Positions 32,808 to 41,936 are shown, counted from the stretch's first letter. The stretch is DNA of 45,924 nt from Phormidium tenue FACHB-1050 (GCF_014696925.1 NZ_JACJQY010000045.1:1-45924); one strand, 5' to 3'. Translations and numbers: made by a program. The notes: a model not told the origin generated them from the sequence alone.

Positions 32808-32846
32808 TATATCGCTGTAGAGACTAATAATCTCTACAGCGATATA
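32808..32846 (+). other. 16-bp hairpin in the leader of the pilus operon
   Basis: TATATCGCTGTAGAGA (32808-32823) pairs perfectly with TCTCTACAGCGATATA (32831-32846), loop CTAATAA. It is 87 bases before the subunit gene. Without a T-run it is more likely a leader structure or a repeat than a terminator. Confidence 0.5.
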
Positions 32847-32932
32847 CCAAACTTCTAATCTAAGGTACTTCGCAAAGGGATAGATTAAGCTATCTATTCC
32901 AAATCAAAAAATTATCCGAGACAGTTAAAATT

Positions 32933-33508
32933 ATGCAATTCAATACACTTCGTCGATTGGGTTCCATTTCTGGACGCACAATTGCCGCGATCGCTTTGTC
33001 TTCTGCTACAGTATTGGCTCTGGCTCCTTCTGCAAAGGCTGGTAGTACTGCTCTTGGTGCTTTTGGCGCAACTGTAGATGCTATTAATGATATTAGCTAT
33101 GCTGCTAATTCGACGCCCGCTACTATTGCAAATCTTGAATCGACTTCGGGCTATTTATCTGGCCAATTAACTGCCCGTAATAATTCTGGTACTAGCTGGA
33201 CAATAAAAGCGTATTCTACTAATGGCAGCTTGTTGAAAGGTAATACATCAACACCAGCTACTCTTAATTATACATCTGTGCCTTATACAGTTACCGCAAC
33301 CAATTCTATTTCTGCCGAAGGCGTTCTTGCTAGTAAAGTAACATTAGGTTCATCACCATCTGCACCCACTTTGCTTTATACAGGTGTTCCTTCATATCTG
33401 TCTCCTGTATATATTAATATAAAGATTAATGCTACGCAATCTTTCACTACTGTTAAAGCTGATGCTTACACTGACACGATCACTTATATTATTGCAAATG
33501 AATCTTGA
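32933..33508 (+). CDS. Archaic chaperone-usher pilus subunit (spore-coat-U-like)
   Basis: The product has 191 residues with a clear signal peptide (TIAAIALSSATVLALAPSAKA, cleavage before GSTALG). The mature part is all beta; the C-terminal strands VYINIKINATQSF and DAYTDTITYIIANES match the end of SCPU-type subunits of archaic (sigma) chaperone-usher pili, in which the last strand pairs with the chaperone and then the next subunit. There are no cysteines, so the fold is not disulfide-stabilised. The chaperone and usher genes follow on the same strand, after a hairpin and a MITE that separate this gene by 361 bases; the subunit is probably made in excess through that hairpin. Confidence 0.75.
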   Translation: MQFNTLRRLGSISGRTIAAIALSSATVLALAPSAKAGSTALGAFGATVDAINDISYAANSTPATIANLESTSGYLSGQLTARNNSGTSWTIKAYSTNGSLLKGNTSTPATLNYTSVPYTVTATNSISAEGVLASKVTLGSSPSAPTLLYTGVPSYLSPVYINIKINATQSFTTVKADAYTDTITYIIANES

Positions 33509-33566
33509 TTAGATATTGGCTGACAGTACTAACTCGAAACCAAGTTGTAGTCAATGAAATTTGATT

Positions 33567-33593
33567 GATAGGGGACGCAATGCGTCCCCTATC
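33567..33593 (+). terminator. Strong GC-rich hairpin after the pilus subunit gene
   Basis: GATAGGGGACGCA (33567-33579) pairs with TGCGTCCCCTATC (33581-33593). It could stop or slow transcription so that the subunit is made in excess over chaperone and usher. No T-run follows. Confidence 0.5.
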
Positions 33594-33738
33594 CTGTTGA
33601 TAATGGACTATTAATTCGGTGTGGGGTTTAAGACGGTCATTTTACTCGGATAAAAACAACGTAAACACGTCAATCACTAATTTAAAGACCTGTACCAAAT
33701 AATCCGAATATAAGCGCCATAAAGGGCTACTTATATAT

Positions 33739-33833
33739 TTAGGACTTACGCAAAAATGCCCTGAAAGCCTCATTTTGCCGTAGGGGCAATTCATGAATTG
33801 CCCCTACAGCTCGTTCTTTTGCGTAAGTCCTAA
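33739..33833. mobile_element. 95-bp MITE, copy B
   Basis: Perfect ends TTAGGACTTACGCAAAA and TTTTGCGTAAGTCCTAA, with an inner palindrome GTAGGGGCAATTC / GAATTGCCCCTAC. Same length and design as 5728-5822, but better preserved, so probably younger. It sits between the subunit and chaperone genes. Confidence 0.85.
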
Positions 33834-33869
33834 TATTCAAAGAAATAAAACCATAGAGGGGACATTATT

Positions 33870-34661
33870 ATGAATATGCGATCGCTAGTAGTCATCGTGC
33901 AATTGGTCATTGGGGCAAATTTGCTTGCTGTACTTCCATTATCTTCTCAATCAACTTTCCAACTTTCGCCAATGTTGGTAAATTTTCTTCCTTCTGGACA
34001 AAAAGCAACTCAATCTTTTTTGGTCAAAAATTCAAGCAAGAATTCGACCGCTATTCAAATTAGGATGGTGAAACGAGAAATGGATCTCGATGGCAAAGAA
34101 ATTAATACTAATGCCGATGATGACTTCATTTTCTATCCGCCGCAAATGCTGCTCAAGGCTGGCGAAAGCCAAGCCGTGCGAGTCACTTGGGTGGGTGATG
34201 CTAGCCCCTCTAAAGAGCTTTCCTATCGCATCATCGCTGAGCAACTGCCCATCGACTTACCAGAAACAATTCAAACACAAGGTAAAACAACAGTTGCGAT
34301 TAAAGTTTTATTTCAATTCATGGGATCTGTCTATATCGTGCCGCCCAATGTTGCCGCTAATGTCTCTCTAGAAAATGCAGTTTGTCAGGTGGAAACCAGT
34401 ATCGATGGAAAAAAAGAAAATAAATTACAGTTAATCTTTGTCAACCAAGGCACAGCCCGCGCCCTACTCAACAATCTCCGCCTCACTCTCGCCCCTGTTG
34501 GCAAAGAAGCTAATTCCATCAAGTTAGACGAAAAACAACTCGCAGGTGTCAATGGCGAAAACCTGCTCGCAGGTAGCAAACGGCGCTTCTCTTTACCTTG
34601 TCCCGCAGGCTTATCCAATGAAAAGCTTTCAGGCTCATTCGAGTACGATCGCAATAATTAG
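33870..34661 (+). CDS. Periplasmic pilus chaperone (PapD-like, archaic type), operon 1
   Basis: The product has 263 residues with a signal peptide (MRSLVVIVQLVIGANLLAVLPL, then SSQS). Two immunoglobulin-like domains: domain 1 runs from FQLSPMLVNFLPSGQKATQS through VKREMDLDGKE and FIFYPPQMLLKAGESQAVRVTWVG, ending with LSYRIIAEQLPI, the G1-strand region that donates a strand to the subunit; domain 2 starts near VAIKVLFQFMGSVYI. This is the family pattern of fimbrial chaperones. The two cysteines (VCQVE, LPCPA) might form a domain-2 disulfide. An in-frame ATG two codons in is equally possible as start; GAGGGG lies upstream. The usher gene follows 29 bases later. Confidence 0.85.
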   Translation: MNMRSLVVIVQLVIGANLLAVLPLSSQSTFQLSPMLVNFLPSGQKATQSFLVKNSSKNSTAIQIRMVKREMDLDGKEINTNADDDFIFYPPQMLLKAGESQAVRVTWVGDASPSKELSYRIIAEQLPIDLPETIQTQGKTTVAIKVLFQFMGSVYIVPPNVAANVSLENAVCQVETSIDGKKENKLQLIFVNQGTARALLNNLRLTLAPVGKEANSIKLDEKQLAGVNGENLLAGSKRRFSLPCPAGLSNEKLSGSFEYDRNN

Positions 34662-34690
34662 ATATTACAAAATATCCCCGAAATCATGAT

Positions 34691-37195
34691 GTGTTGAGAG
34701 CAGTCAAACTTAGTTATCTATCTATTGCTGTTTGTTTTCCGATCCTGCTCACAGCAGACTATACGATTGCTCAAAATACAACCACAACAAATACTTCTAG
34801 CGATGACGCAACCTTCCAGCGCGTGTTTGGTCGTCCTCGCACCAATAATGGCAAACAGTCACTAACTGTCCCCCTCGTCATCGACAATCGCGAACAAGCC
34901 ACCATCCGTATCACTTTTGTTTCCAATCAACCAGAACAGACGCGCCTCCAGTCCAGAGCCACATTGCAAGAACTCAAACCGATTTTGCGTCCCGAAGTTT
35001 TCAATATAATTGAAACAGCGATCGGCAATGCCGAAGACTTTTCGGTAGATGTCTTACAAAAAAATAGGATTGAAGTAGTCTTTGACGAACGCCGCCTTGC
35101 TATATTTTTGCAAATCAGCCCTGCGGTACGTCCTGTTAATGTCTTAGGCGATCGCGCTAATCTTCCACCCGAAGCCAAAGACGCAATCCCAGTCAGTAAC
35201 TTGAGTGGTTATGTGAATATCTTTGCCAGCGATCGTTTTACATGGGCAAGTAACCAAATCGAGGGAATTCAGCGACAACCATTCTTTATCGGTTTGGATG
35301 GCGCGATTAATTTCCAGAATTGGGTTTTGGAAGGGAACTGGTCATTTGCGGAAAAGGGAAAACCTGAATTAACGCGAGGGGATATCAGGCTTGTTCGCGA
35401 TGATCCTAACAATGCCGTGCGTTATATTGCAGGCGACTTCAGCTTTCCGACTACGGGCTTTCAAAGTGCGATCGCTGTTGGTGGTATCGCTGCCGCTCGT
35501 AACTTCTCATTACAACCCTATACAATTATTCGACCCATCAACAATTTTGAGTTTTTTCTAGAACGTCCCTCCAAAGTCGAAATCTATACTAATGGTCGTC
35601 TCGCTCAAACTTTAACGCTCCCCGCAGGACAACAGGACTTACGCCAGTTACCCCTCACCACTGGTATTAATGACATTCAACTCTTTGTCACCGACGATCG
35701 CGGACAAGAGCAAAGAATTAACTTCGCGTTGGCAGTTGACTCAAATCTGCTGGCTCCCAATGTGCAGCAGTTTGCCTATAGTCTGGGGTTTCCCTCAAAG
35801 ACTCTGAATGGTGGACGTAACTATGACTTGTCAGCACCAATTCTATCCTTAGCACACCGTTGGGGGATCAGTAATGTGTTGACCTTGGGCGGCTATGCTC
35901 AAGCCAGTAGTCGTCAGCAACTCTTGGGGATTGAAGGGATTTTTGCCACTGTTTTTGGTAACTTTGCATGGAATGCTGCTCTCAGTAATGATCAAAATGT
36001 TGGACTGGATTACGCATGGCGACTGCGTTATGATTTTTTTAATGCCAAGGATACCGATCGCTCCTTCGGTTTTAGTGCTGCACAACGTGGCGCAAGATTT
36101 ATTACCTTTGGCAATCAAGAAATACCGCGCAATAATACGGCTCTAGATTTATCTGCTTTCTATCGCCAAAAACTATTTGATGATATTGGTGCAGCCTTGA
36201 GTATTCAATACCGTTTTGGACGTGATGTTCCTAATACCTACCAAGTAGGACTAGATTTATCAAAATCCTTTAGCAATGGTCTATCTCTCGGTCTATCTCT
36301 ATCTCAAAGCCTTGATACCAGTGGCGTAAAAGACCAACGCGCTCTATTGAGATTGAGTATGCCAATAAAGCTGGGATCGCAAACCGCCCAAGCTAGTACT
36401 GAGATTCGCAATACCGATAGCCCCACCCAGCAAGTGTCATGGAATTTCCGTACAACAGCGGTGAGTGAGTCCCTGAATGGCTCTCTCGATCTAAGTCGTA
36501 GCCGTGGTCGCGATCGCCTCACGAGCAACTTCACCTACACAGGTTATCGCGCCATTTGGAACCTTACCTCTGACATTTCCCTTACGCCCAATAACACCCA
36601 AGCTAATGCTCTAGTGAGTGTCAGGACAGCGATCGCTTTTGCTGATGGCAAAGTCGCTTTATCCCGTCCGATCAGTGATAGCTTTGCGCTAGTTGTGCCT
36701 GAAAAAGCTTTAGCTTCGCTAATAGTCGGAGTCAATCCCGATGGACAAGGGGCTTATCTCAGTCGTGCTGATAATTTCGGTGCAGCCGTAGTTCCCAGTT
36801 TGTCTTCCTATAATGTTTCCAGTTTTCTACTCGAAGTTCCTGATGCTCCCACAGGTGTAGAAACTGGTAAAGCTGTTTATTACACTTTACCAAGCTATAA
36901 AAGTGCTACGGTGATTCGCGTTGGTACAGATGCAACTGTCTATATAAGAGGGATTTTGACTGATGCCCAAGGAACAGCGATCGCCCTCCAAGCAGGAGAA
37001 GTGCGATCGCTCTCCGATCCTCAATGGCAATCGATCACGCTCTTTACCAATGGGGCTGGTAAGTTTGCGCTGACAGGTTTCAAAGTCGGACGTTATGAAT
37101 TAAAAATTGGTTCGCAAATCCTCCAATTTGAAGTTCCTGAAGGGAAAGTTGGTTTGTACGATATTGGCAAATTAAAGTTTCCCGTCAAGAAATAA
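34691..37195 (+). CDS. Outer-membrane pilus usher, operon 1
   Basis: The product has 834 residues starting at GTG. After a signal peptide (LSYLSIAVCFPILLTADYTIAQ) comes an N-terminal region (~30-180), then the central usher beta-barrel (about 190-650) with typical segments FFLERPSKVEIYTNGRLAQT, LPAGQQDLRQLPLTTGINDI and LLAPNVQQFAYSLGFPS. The C-terminal ~110 residues form a small beta domain (GILTDAQGTAIALQAGEVRSL...GRYELKIGSQ) of the CnaB-like type that ends ushers. Ushers form the pore that assembles and exports subunits delivered by the chaperone. The length is normal and no frame damage is seen. The operon ends here; the third STAND gene converges from the right. Confidence 0.88.
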   Translation: MLRAVKLSYLSIAVCFPILLTADYTIAQNTTTTNTSSDDATFQRVFGRPRTNNGKQSLTVPLVIDNREQATIRITFVSNQPEQTRLQSRATLQELKPILRPEVFNIIETAIGNAEDFSVDVLQKNRIEVVFDERRLAIFLQISPAVRPVNVLGDRANLPPEAKDAIPVSNLSGYVNIFASDRFTWASNQIEGIQRQPFFIGLDGAINFQNWVLEGNWSFAEKGKPELTRGDIRLVRDDPNNAVRYIAGDFSFPTTGFQSAIAVGGIAAARNFSLQPYTIIRPINNFEFFLERPSKVEIYTNGRLAQTLTLPAGQQDLRQLPLTTGINDIQLFVTDDRGQEQRINFALAVDSNLLAPNVQQFAYSLGFPSKTLNGGRNYDLSAPILSLAHRWGISNVLTLGGYAQASSRQQLLGIEGIFATVFGNFAWNAALSNDQNVGLDYAWRLRYDFFNAKDTDRSFGFSAAQRGARFITFGNQEIPRNNTALDLSAFYRQKLFDDIGAALSIQYRFGRDVPNTYQVGLDLSKSFSNGLSLGLSLSQSLDTSGVKDQRALLRLSMPIKLGSQTAQASTEIRNTDSPTQQVSWNFRTTAVSESLNGSLDLSRSRGRDRLTSNFTYTGYRAIWNLTSDISLTPNNTQANALVSVRTAIAFADGKVALSRPISDSFALVVPEKALASLIVGVNPDGQGAYLSRADNFGAAVVPSLSSYNVSSFLLEVPDAPTGVETGKAVYYTLPSYKSATVIRVGTDATVYIRGILTDAQGTAIALQAGEVRSLSDPQWQSITLFTNGAGKFALTGFKVGRYELKIGSQILQFEVPEGKVGLYDIGKLKFPVKK

Positions 37196-37300
37196 TTCAA
37201 TCGTTCTCGTAAGTAAGTAGCTAGGCATAATTAATTAAAAACCAAAACCCGTCTGATTTTTTGTAGCCTCACTCCCTTCCCAGTGAATAATTCAATTAAA

Positions 37301-39706
37301 TTAGCCCATTAATTTTCTGACTCTTTCTACTTGTTTGGGAGCATTTAATTCTGTAAAAAGCGCGATCGCCTTTTCAAAATTATCATCATAACCATGCTCC
37401 CGCATCTCACGGGCAATCAAAGCTTCTTCTACTAATACCTTAGCCAGATCTAACTTTGATTCTATCTTTATCAAGATATCTTTTGCTTGCAAACAGCACT
37501 CTTTCGCATTGGTTAGATCTCCTATGTTTCGATAGGCTTCTGCAAGTCCATACATGGCTTTGCTTTCAAGCTGTCTGTATCTAGCTTTACGACTAAATTG
37601 TAAAGCTGTGTTGTATATTTTCAGAGCTTGATCGAATCTTTTATTCATAACGCATACAAATCCAAGATACAGGCAAGCAAGGCTTCTTGAAGTGTCATAC
37701 ATAGATAATGAGCCATTTGTAATAACCTCGTAAGTCTCTTCAGTCAATGCTACCGAAGCATCATGCTCAAGTTTCATAGCCAGCATGAAAGATTGAACTA
37801 TTTGTGGATAAACAGCGAATAATTGCCGCATTAGTGGGTGATCTGTATATTTGTACCGATCAATATTGTCTACATAGGGCTTAGTTAGTACAATCGCTTC
37901 CTCACACTCATCCAATTTCAGTTGGCAGGTAAAAGCTTGAAAAACGAATAATTGCCCCATGAGTGGGCGATCTGTATATTTGTACCGATCAATATTGTCT
38001 ACATAGGGCTGAATCAGGACAAGCGCTTCGTCAAACTCGCCCAATTCCAGTTTGCAGGCAAAAGCTTGAAAAACACACGAAAGCAGAAGAGGTATTAATT
38101 GTTTGGAGTTGATTTGCTCAATAATTTTGATTGTCGCTTCCAAGTCTATAACTGATTTCTGCGGTTCTCCTGAGAAGAAGTATGCGCTTCCGCGAAACCT
38201 TTTTACCTGAGCTAAAATTAGCACACCTTGTTCTGGAGGTAAAAGTAAAGCTCTCTGTTCTATTTTATCTAATAACTCAAGCACCAAAGTTGGCGAAAGT
38301 CTTCCATAAAAAGCCATGTGAAGATTTCCATCTTTCAGGAGATCTGGGTTCAAGAATATTTCTATAATTTTATGGAGATCGTTAATTTCTAAGTAGTGAT
38401 AGCATGGCTCAAACGCCATCAGGAGATCTTTGTCAGTATCTAAAGACTGAACCTTAGCTTTCCAAAAATCAGCAGCACTGCTATGTGCTTTCGCGAATTC
38501 TTCTTCATTTTGCTTGAGAAGATGCACCGCTTCCGCACGCACAAGAGGATGTAGTGAATATTCACCATTCGCTAACTCCAATAATGACCGATTTTTGAGA
38601 ACATCAATAATTTCGATATGGCTTGCTTTAGGGCTATCCCATAACTGATAGAACAAAGCCTCAATCGGAATATGGGGAATACTCTGATAACGATAACAAC
38701 CCATCCGCTTTAGCAAGCCATAGGCTAATGGCTCCAGCTTTTCCAGCCGTTCTAAATGTCCTGCCACCAGATCTTTTAATTCTGCCGAAGCCAGTATATT
38801 TGCCCCGCGCTGTTCCCAGAAATTTGTAGCATTGCGATCGAAGTCCATATGGATTTCGCCACATAGACTGGTCATAGCTTTAGCATTTCCACCCAGTTTA
38901 CTGTGCATTTCTGTCAATGACTTCTCATCAAAAAGCATATTGCTATAGGTAAAGTAATCACGCCAATCGGACTGACTTAATGACGGAATCGCATAGTTGT
39001 AAACACTGCGTAATCTAGATTCTAGTAAACGGCATCGACTGGTCACAATCGTAATGGATTGGGTGGCGTGATCGGATAGCACGCTAAATAGCTCTAAATA
39101 TTGAGTATGCTCTGGAATAAACTTGCCATTCTCATCCAGCAAGCCCTCGATATTGTCAACTAAAATAGCGATTTTCTGCTCCTTGAGTATCCTTCGCAGT
39201 CTGTCTAAGGTAACTGTAAACTGTGAGGAAGACATTTCATGAAAGTCTCGATTAAACCACTCGTCTAAGACGCTTTTAGCTGAAGGAATATTGGTGGCAT
39301 CAATGGGCATATATAGCTCAATAACCTGATACTCATTGCTTTCGAGCTCTTGCAAATATTTTTGAGCCAGAGTCGTCTTGCCCTGACCACCCACACCATG
39401 GATCGCAATTACTCTATTAGTATTTACTAGAGCCTTAAGACTTTCTATGGCTCTAGCTCTTCCTAAAAAGCTAAGGTTTGGCTGTTCAACTGTTTGTTCT
39501 TTTAGCTCATTGGGATCGAGATCCAATGCTTTGCAGCAGGCCGCAAAGTTAGCAAAACTAATCCTTATTTTGCCATTCCGAAAACGATTCCAAGTTTCTT
39601 GAGATACAAGCGCCTTTTTTGTCCAATAGCGATCGGTTTTATTACGACCACTATTTTTAATGACTAAATTGACTTTTTCCACCCCAGCACTCGACAGTCT
39701 AGACAT
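37301..39706 (-). CDS. STAND (NB-ARC-type) NTPase with HTH-like N-terminus and TPRs, paralogue 3
   Basis: The product has 801 residues from ATG 39704-39706 (AAGG 9 bases upstream). Domains are as in the paralogues: HTH-like unit (YWTKKALVSQETWNRFRNGK), P-loop GVGGQGKTT, Walker B IAILVDN, TSRCR, SLHPLVR, C-terminal TPRs. It is the longest because of a 129-base tandem duplication at 37817-38074 that doubles one 43-residue TPR-region unit (IVLTKPYVDNIDRYKYTDHP next to LVLIQPYVDNIDRYKYTDRP). The frame is kept, so the enlarged repeat domain is probably functional. The NTPase core is almost identical to the paralogues, pointing to recent duplication or gene conversion. The divergent pilus operon begins 337 bases away. 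Confidence 0.88.
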   Translation of the reverse strand: MSRLSSAGVEKVNLVIKNSGRNKTDRYWTKKALVSQETWNRFRNGKIRISFANFAACCKALDLDPNELKEQTVEQPNLSFLGRARAIESLKALVNTNRVIAIHGVGGQGKTTLAQKYLQELESNEYQVIELYMPIDATNIPSAKSVLDEWFNRDFHEMSSSQFTVTLDRLRRILKEQKIAILVDNIEGLLDENGKFIPEHTQYLELFSVLSDHATQSITIVTSRCRLLESRLRSVYNYAIPSLSQSDWRDYFTYSNMLFDEKSLTEMHSKLGGNAKAMTSLCGEIHMDFDRNATNFWEQRGANILASAELKDLVAGHLERLEKLEPLAYGLLKRMGCYRYQSIPHIPIEALFYQLWDSPKASHIEIIDVLKNRSLLELANGEYSLHPLVRAEAVHLLKQNEEEFAKAHSSAADFWKAKVQSLDTDKDLLMAFEPCYHYLEINDLHKIIEIFLNPDLLKDGNLHMAFYGRLSPTLVLELLDKIEQRALLLPPEQGVLILAQVKRFRGSAYFFSGEPQKSVIDLEATIKIIEQINSKQLIPLLLSCVFQAFACKLELGEFDEALVLIQPYVDNIDRYKYTDRPLMGQLFVFQAFTCQLKLDECEEAIVLTKPYVDNIDRYKYTDHPLMRQLFAVYPQIVQSFMLAMKLEHDASVALTEETYEVITNGSLSMYDTSRSLACLYLGFVCVMNKRFDQALKIYNTALQFSRKARYRQLESKAMYGLAEAYRNIGDLTNAKECCLQAKDILIKIESKLDLAKVLVEEALIAREMREHGYDDNFEKAIALFTELNAPKQVERVRKLMG
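37817..38074 (-). repeat. 129-bp in-frame tandem duplication inside STAND paralogue 3
   Basis: Units 37817-37945 and 37946-38074 both start GAATAATTGCC and share TCTGTATATTTGTACCGATC and ATATTGTCTACATAGGGCT. 129 bases equal 43 codons. The other two paralogues have one copy. Confidence 0.9.
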
Positions 39707-39730
39707 AGCGAAAACCTTATACCTAATCAA

Positions 39731-39885
39731 GCCCTTGACTATACTTTACACAAATATAGTCAAGAAACTAGTCGATAGCAGACAATTGTCATTTTATTTT
39801 GTCTTTTTTTTGTCAGTTTTTAGGCAAACACTTAGACAAAAAGCTGACAATAATTTTTCTGATTTTGTTGCTTTAATGGAAATGG
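39731..39885. promoter_or_regulatory. Conserved element upstream of STAND paralogue 3
   Basis: It contains ATTGTCATTTTATTTTGTC, TTTTTTTTGTCAG, ACACTTAGACAAAAAG, CTGACAATAATTTTTCTGA and TTGTTGCTTTAAT. It is the fullest copy, with TTGTC/GACAA half-sites on both arms. It lies between the divergent STAND and pilus genes, as in module 2. Confidence 0.65.
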
Positions 39886-40043
39886 TTTTTTATATCGGGG
39901 TGGGGTTTGGGCGAACTGTTTTACTTGGGTAAAGCCAATGTAAATACTTTAATCACTAGGTTGATGATTGCCCTTGCAAAATGAAGTATCCCTGCTACTT
40001 CGACCGATATTTGACTGAACATCCGAGACATCAACTGGTAATC

Positions 40044-40556
40044 ATGAACAAATTTAATCGCATTCTTCTGGCTTCTGGCTTGGCTGCAACCGCTTCTCTA
40101 GTGGCGAATTCACCTGCATTTGCTGGCACTACTGGCAAAGTTGACTTGCGTGGTACTGTTCCTTCTCTTCTAACAATTACAGTAACTGCAAATCCTTCTA
40201 CTAATAATCTTTTATTATCATCTGGAAGCTATACTAATGTTAAAGTTGGTTATGTAACTGGAGCCTCAACCAACAGTGCTAATGGACTTAAAGTTGTGTT
40301 AAGTAGTACTTGGGCGTTAACATCGGGCAGTAATTCTATACCCATCACCTATATAGGTGATGCTCTTGGTACTACCGCTACATCAGCTACGGGTGGTCAA
40401 CCTTCCCCAACTAGCGATTATACTCTCGTGAACACAAAGACTACTGCATCTGGGGCTGCACCTGATTCAAGTATTTTCATTGGTTATACTGTACCAAGTA
40501 GTCAAGCTGCGGGGATTTACGCGGGAAGCATTACTTTCACTGCTAGTGATAACTAA
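40044..40556 (+). CDS. Pilus subunit, operon 2, first of three
   Basis: The product has 170 residues from ATG 40044; an upstream in-frame ATG (39981) would put 21 unlikely residues before the signal peptide, and all three tandem genes share ACATCA-CTGGTAAT just before this ATG. The signal peptide is MNKFNRILLASGLAATASLV, cleaved after AFA. The mature protein is all beta, with GTVPSLLTITVTA at the start and APDSSIFIGYTVPSSQAAG...YAGSITFTASDN at the end; the closing G-xY-xGxITFT-xD pattern is that of chaperone-usher subunits. It is unrelated in detail to the subunit at 32933. A strong hairpin follows, so this first subunit may be the most abundant. Confidence 0.75.
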   Translation: MNKFNRILLASGLAATASLVANSPAFAGTTGKVDLRGTVPSLLTITVTANPSTNNLLLSSGSYTNVKVGYVTGASTNSANGLKVVLSSTWALTSGSNSIPITYIGDALGTTATSATGGQPSPTSDYTLVNTKTTASGAAPDSSIFIGYTVPSSQAAGIYAGSITFTASDN

Positions 40557-40582
40557 CTAAACATCTACAGGACAAAAAACAA

Positions 40583-40635
40583 AAAATAGTTGTCCAAACA
40601 TTCTTTTTGAGCACGAGTGTTTGGACAACTATTTT
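40583..40635 (+). terminator. 18-bp hairpin between subunit genes 1 and 2
   Basis: AAAATAGTTGTCCAAACA (40583-40600) pairs perfectly with TGTTTGGACAACTATTTT (40618-40635), loop 17 bases. The terminal TTTT makes it a good intrinsic terminator or attenuator inside the operon. Confidence 0.65.
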
Positions 40636-40695
40636 GCATCCTTTCCGAGATGGCTTTTTGAGTTTTTCTTGTTGAGTTATACATCACTGGTAATT

Positions 40696-41250
40696 ATGAA
40701 CAAATTTAATCGCATTCTTCTGGCTTCTGGCTTGGCTGCAACCGCATCTCTAGTGGCGAATTCACCTGCATTTGCTGGCACTACTGGCAAAGTTGACTTG
40801 AGTGGTAATGTTCCTTCTAATTTAGGAATTACAGTAACTCCTACGAGTAGTGCTACTTCTATGGTTTTTGTCCCTGGCAATAATACTGCTGATCTGATGA
40901 TCGCCCAAATAACTGGTGCGGCAACCAACAGTTCTAGCGGACTTAAAGTTACTGTATCTAGTAGTTGGAAGTTGCAATCGACAGTAAAGTCTTCTGATTA
41001 TGTATACATTACAGCTTTTGCTGAATCTAGCGGTATTGTGTATCAAGGGAGTGCTAGCATTTCGAATAAGAGAAGGCTACAAGACAATAACCTCCAGTCC
41101 AATGTTCCTTTTGACCTCGCTATCACAAATACCAATGCGGCAGGGGCTGCACCAGATTCAAGCCTGTACATTAGTTTTTCAGCCCCAGGCACTACCTCAG
41201 CCGCAGGTCTGTACACGGGAAGTATTACTTTCACGGCCACCGATAAATAA
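40696..41250 (+). CDS. Pilus subunit, operon 2, second of three
   Basis: The product has 184 residues from ATG 40696 (same pre-start sequence as the neighbours). The signal peptide and first mature residues (MNKFNRILLASGLAATASLV, AFAGTTGKVDL) are identical to the first subunit, even at nucleotide level for more than 100 bases; the rest diverges, keeping GAAPDSSLYISFSAPGTTSA and YTGSITFTATDK at the end. A central insert (IVYQGSASISNKRRLQDNNL) makes it longer than its neighbours. It is probably a minor or tip subunit, or an alternative main subunit. It arose by tandem duplication including part of the spacer. Confidence 0.75.
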   Translation: MNKFNRILLASGLAATASLVANSPAFAGTTGKVDLSGNVPSNLGITVTPTSSATSMVFVPGNNTADLMIAQITGAATNSSSGLKVTVSSSWKLQSTVKSSDYVYITAFAESSGIVYQGSASISNKRRLQDNNLQSNVPFDLAITNTNAAGAAPDSSLYISFSAPGTTSAAGLYTGSITFTATDK

Positions 41251-41400
41251 CTAAACATCCTAACTACAGGACAAAAATCAAAAATAGAACGCCCAAAAGG
41301 ACAAAAACTGTTATTCAGAAAGGATGTAAGGCAATTACCTAAAATCCTGTCTGAGTAAAAATTTCGAGTTTTTATCCTGTAGTTAACATCACTAGTAATC

Positions 41401-41925
41401 ATGATCAAAGTTCATCGTATTCTTTTGGCTTCTAGTTTGGCGGCAATCGCATCTCTCATGACGAATGCGGCTGCATTTGCTGGCCCTACCGCCACGATTA
41501 ACTTGAGTGGTACTGTTCCTGCTGCTTTACCAATTACATTATCTCCTGCGCCTGATGCTGGTTCTCTTACTTTGTCCCCTGGTAATGCCTATAATGGTAT
41601 TAAGATTGCCGCTATATCTGGTTTATTAACCAACAGTAGTAATGGACTTAAAGTTACCGTAACTAGTGCTAGTAATTGGAGATTAGTATCGGGTTCTAAT
41701 TTTATAGAATTTGGCGGATTGGGTGAAGCTCTAGGTACTAATGCTACATCGCCCACGTCCATGCGATCGCCCAGCCATTATGATTCTAATCCCCTGCAAT
41801 TAACTAGAAGCTCTAGTGCTGGGAATGCATCTGATTCAAGTATTTTCATTAGTTATACTATCCCCCCCGATCAAGCTCCGGGGACTTATACAGGTAGCAT
41901 TACTTTCACTGTCACCGATAATTAG
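41401..41925 (+). CDS. Pilus subunit, operon 2, third of three
   Basis: The product has 174 residues. The signal peptide is MIKVHRILLASSLAAIASLM, cleaved after AFA. The mature part begins GPTATINLSGTVPAALPITL and ends SSIFISYTIPPDQAPG, then YTGSITFTVTDN, so it is a paralogue of the two preceding subunits but more diverged. The spacer before it (41251-41400) repeats ACAGGACAAAAA-CAAAAATAG from the previous spacer, and contains an inverted repeat AACTACAGGACAAAAA / TTTTTATCCTGTAGTT. The chaperone gene follows after a 227-base spacer that holds a miniature element. Confidence 0.75.
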   Translation: MIKVHRILLASSLAAIASLMTNAAAFAGPTATINLSGTVPAALPITLSPAPDAGSLTLSPGNAYNGIKIAAISGLLTNSSNGLKVTVTSASNWRLVSGSNFIEFGGLGEALGTNATSPTSMRSPSHYDSNPLQLTRSSSAGNASDSSIFISYTIPPDQAPGTYTGSITFTVTDN

Positions 41926-41936
41926 AGCATGTTTGA

